Below, piece by piece: positions 62,256-64,000 of a stretch of 64,000 nt of DNA; positions within the stretch are counted from its first letter, which is position 1; each line of letters starts with the position of its first letter. This DNA is from Armatimonadota bacterium. Lineage in GTDB: Bacteria > Armatimonadota > UBA5829 > DSUL01. Below the pieces are notes generated by a model. That model was not told the origin of the DNA and did no database searches. It saw nothing but the letters and a program-made list of their open reading frames with translations. The stretch is taken from the NCBI GenBank assembly GCA_025998755.1, contig AP024674.1, positions 1,540,162-1,604,161 of the forward strand, read 5' to 3'. The position numbers and the translations under genes were made by a program.

Positions 62256-64000
62256 ATGGGAAGCTTTGCCCGCATCTTAATGCTGGCGTTCGCCTGCGTG
62301 GCTCTTGCGGCTTCAACTCCCTGCGCCCAGGAGCTTGCGGAAGACGGGACGCCGTATCCATCTCTCGAACAGTCTTCGGCTGAGGTGGCGCTTAGCCGGG
62401 TGCGCATCGGACAGTCTCTCGTTCCGAGGCTGAGCAGCAACGAGAGCATCCCCGTGATCATCTCGTTTGTTCATCAGCCATCAACGGAGATCGCTGAGGA
62501 GGAGCAGGCGGCTTTTTCTGATGCTCTGCGTGAAAGGGAAGCCGAGGCACTGGCGATCCATCGGAAATACAGCACCGGCGCCAGGGCAGCCACCGCCGAG
62601 GAGGCCAAGGCGCTCGCCGCGCACGAAGCGTCACTTTACACCAAGGCCGACCGCGCCAAACTCCAGAAGATCGTCACGGAGCTGAAGCAGCTGAAGGATC
62701 AGATGCGCTCTCGCATCCTGCAGCGCACCCGGGAAGCGATCGCAGCCGAGCAGAGCGAGGTTGCCACGTTTGTCCGGGGTCTTGGCGGAACGGTCAGCTA
62801 CACTTACGACTTCGAGAACACCGTGGCCGCCCGCGTGCCGGGAAGGGCGATCTCCGCGGTGGCCAACCACCCTCTGGTGCGATACGTGGTGGAGGACCAG
62901 AAGACGGAGGCCCATCTCGACATCAGCGCGCCTGCAATGGGCGTGCAGACGTTCTGGAACGCCGGAGAGACCGGCGGAGTCTGGTACAACGCCACGATGG
63001 ACACCGGCGTGGACACCGGCCACCCTAATATGGGACGCACCGGTGGCTGGTGGCAGGTGGTCCGGCACACCACGGCCGCCGGGGACCCGAACTACAACGA
63101 CAACCCCTCCAGCACGGACGACCTTCAGGGGCACGGCACTCACGTGGCCGGGATAATGAACAGTAACCATACGACGTGGAGGGGTGTGGCGTTCGGTTCC
63201 ACACGGAGCACGAACCTCAAGGCCGGCTGGCGGACCTACGACGGCCGCGGCTCCATGTACCAGTCCGACGCTATGTCCGCAATGAACTGGGGGCTCTCAA
63301 ACGCCACGATCGACGTGGTCAACCTGAGCTTTGGGGCATCGGATCCGATGACGGCGGACGACGACGACTACACCCGATTCTGGGACGCCCTAATCCATGT
63401 TCATAACATCGTGTTGACGAAGTCCGCAGGAAACGAAGGCGGGACGAGCGAAACGTTGACATCGCCAGCTGGCACCTACAACGGCATCGTGGTGGCCAAC
63501 CTGGACGACCGCGGGACCCTCACCCGGACGGATGACGTCATCAACTCCGGCAGCAGCCGCGGCCCCACCCCGAACGACCGGAAGAAACCGGACCTGGCCG
63601 CACCGGGGACCACCATCAATGCCCCCAACGACAATTGGGAAGGGACTGCCCCCGACTTTGTGAACATGACCGGGACCAGCATGGCGGCCCCGCACGTGGG
63701 CGGGGCGGCCACCCTGCTCCACGACGTGGGCATCACCGATCCCCGCGCGGTTAAGGCGATGCTGATCAACACGGCGGATTTCCTGAGCGGCCAGACCACG
63801 TGGAACAACAGCGCCGGGTGGGGATATGTGAACCTGGACCGTGCCTACCTGCGGAGGTCCAACTGGTTTTTGCACGCGGTGACACCGCGAAACACCACCG
63901 GCGAGTATCGCCTGTACCGAGTGCCTAACCCGGCTATCGGAGACAAGACTACCATGGTGTGGAACCGGCGGGTAAACTGGAACGGGGCCAGCTACCCCAC
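62256..64000 (+). CDS. second secreted subtilisin-like protease, 3' end beyond window
   Basis: 581 codons are present, open to the window end. It starts at ATG 62256 with AAGGAG 11 bases upstream. The signal is MGSFARILMLAFACVALAAS. The region to residue 210 aligns with the neighbouring protease (RIGQSL, IHRKYSTGARA, VRGLGGTVSY). The S8 residues are Asp249 (TMDTGVDTG), His293 (HGTHVAGIM) and Ser475 (GTSMAAPHVGG). It is a tandem paralogue, same strand, 181 bases after the first. Whether it also carries the jelly-roll and C-terminal modules cannot be seen. Confidence 0.93.
   Translation, partial: MGSFARILMLAFACVALAASTPCAQELAEDGTPYPSLEQSSAEVALSRVRIGQSLVPRLSSNESIPVIISFVHQPSTEIAEEEQAAFSDALREREAEALAIHRKYSTGARAATAEEAKALAAHEASLYTKADRAKLQKIVTELKQLKDQMRSRILQRTREAIAAEQSEVATFVRGLGGTVSYTYDFENTVAARVPGRAISAVANHPLVRYVVEDQKTEAHLDISAPAMGVQTFWNAGETGGVWYNATMDTGVDTGHPNMGRTGGWWQVVRHTTAAGDPNYNDNPSSTDDLQGHGTHVAGIMNSNHTTWRGVAFGSTRSTNLKAGWRTYDGRGSMYQSDAMSAMNWGLSNATIDVVNLSFGASDPMTADDDDYTRFWDALIHVHNIVLTKSAGNEGGTSETLTSPAGTYNGIVVANLDDRGTLTRTDDVINSGSSRGPTPNDRKKPDLAAPGTTINAPNDNWEGTAPDFVNMTGTSMAAPHVGGAATLLHDVGITDPRAVKAMLINTADFLSGQTTWNNSAGWGYVNLDRAYLRRSNWFLHAVTPRNTTGEYRLYRVPNPAIGDKTTMVWNRRVNWNGASYP

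Overview
The window is GC-rich, densely coded bacterial chromosomal DNA with no phage, insertion sequence, CRISPR array or tRNA that I can see. Several proteins carry a C-terminal PEP-CTERM sorting signal, which points to an envelope with an outer membrane. Other features are an aerobic chain built on alternative complex III, many URO-D-type and sugar-related genes, and a dnaA-rpmH-rnpA-yidD-yidC-jag-mnmE core. Together they suggest an uncultured environmental bacterium, possibly Armatimonadota or a neighbouring phylum. The phylum is an inference; no rRNA gene is present to confirm it.

Layout. 1-2019 (minus): threonine branch operon accB-hom-thrC, with thrC cut by the window edge. 2153-6137: carbohydrate locus with a LacI-type regulator, a membrane-anchored carbohydrate-binding-like protein and a family 4 glycosidase that seems to start at ATT. 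6188-10829: two small unknown genes, a PEP-CTERM protein, a Fur-family regulator, and a Gfo/Idh/MocA dehydrogenase coupled to a phytanoyl-CoA-dioxygenase-like protein.

11018-35701 (all plus) is a respiratory island of about 24.7 kb. It holds actF, sco, A2-type cytochrome c oxidase (ctaD, ctaE, a subunit IV gene, ctaC with a fused cytochrome c, ctaB), an unusual multi-pass membrane protein ending in a monoheme cytochrome c domain, actA-actB-actC-actD, a GxGYxYP-family protein, the complex I genes nuoHIJKLMN, and two menaquinone genes (menG/ubiE and a polyprenyl diphosphate synthase). This can carry electrons from complex I through menaquinone and alternative complex III to oxygen. The peripheral complex I genes nuoA-G and a separate actE are not in the window.

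35698-40152: a TIM-barrel-like protein, a large secreted protein and a PEP-CTERM protein with a structured leader. 40220-46328 (minus): photolyase, mnmE, jag, yidC, yidD, rnpA, rpmH, diverging from dnaA (46709-48106). No consensus DnaA boxes are visible near dnaA. 48218-51336 (minus): two PEP-CTERM paralogues whose cores are about 97% identical over 695 bp but whose ends differ, flanking a URO-D-family gene. 51770-53820: groES-groEL under a perfect CIRCE element. 54023-57303: release factor 3, a translationally coupled protein-kinase-like protein, and a convergent NIF3-like gene. 57515-64000: two tandem subtilisin-like secreted proteases, the second cut by the window edge. The first ends in a module that also ends the secreted protein at 37462-39183.

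Most promising unexplained items: the membrane-cytochrome c fusion protein that may stand in for ActE, an ActB that keeps a complete N-terminal iron-sulfur cysteine motif, the atypical kinase tied to RF3, the shared secreted C-terminal module, and the PEP-CTERM pair with exchanged ends.
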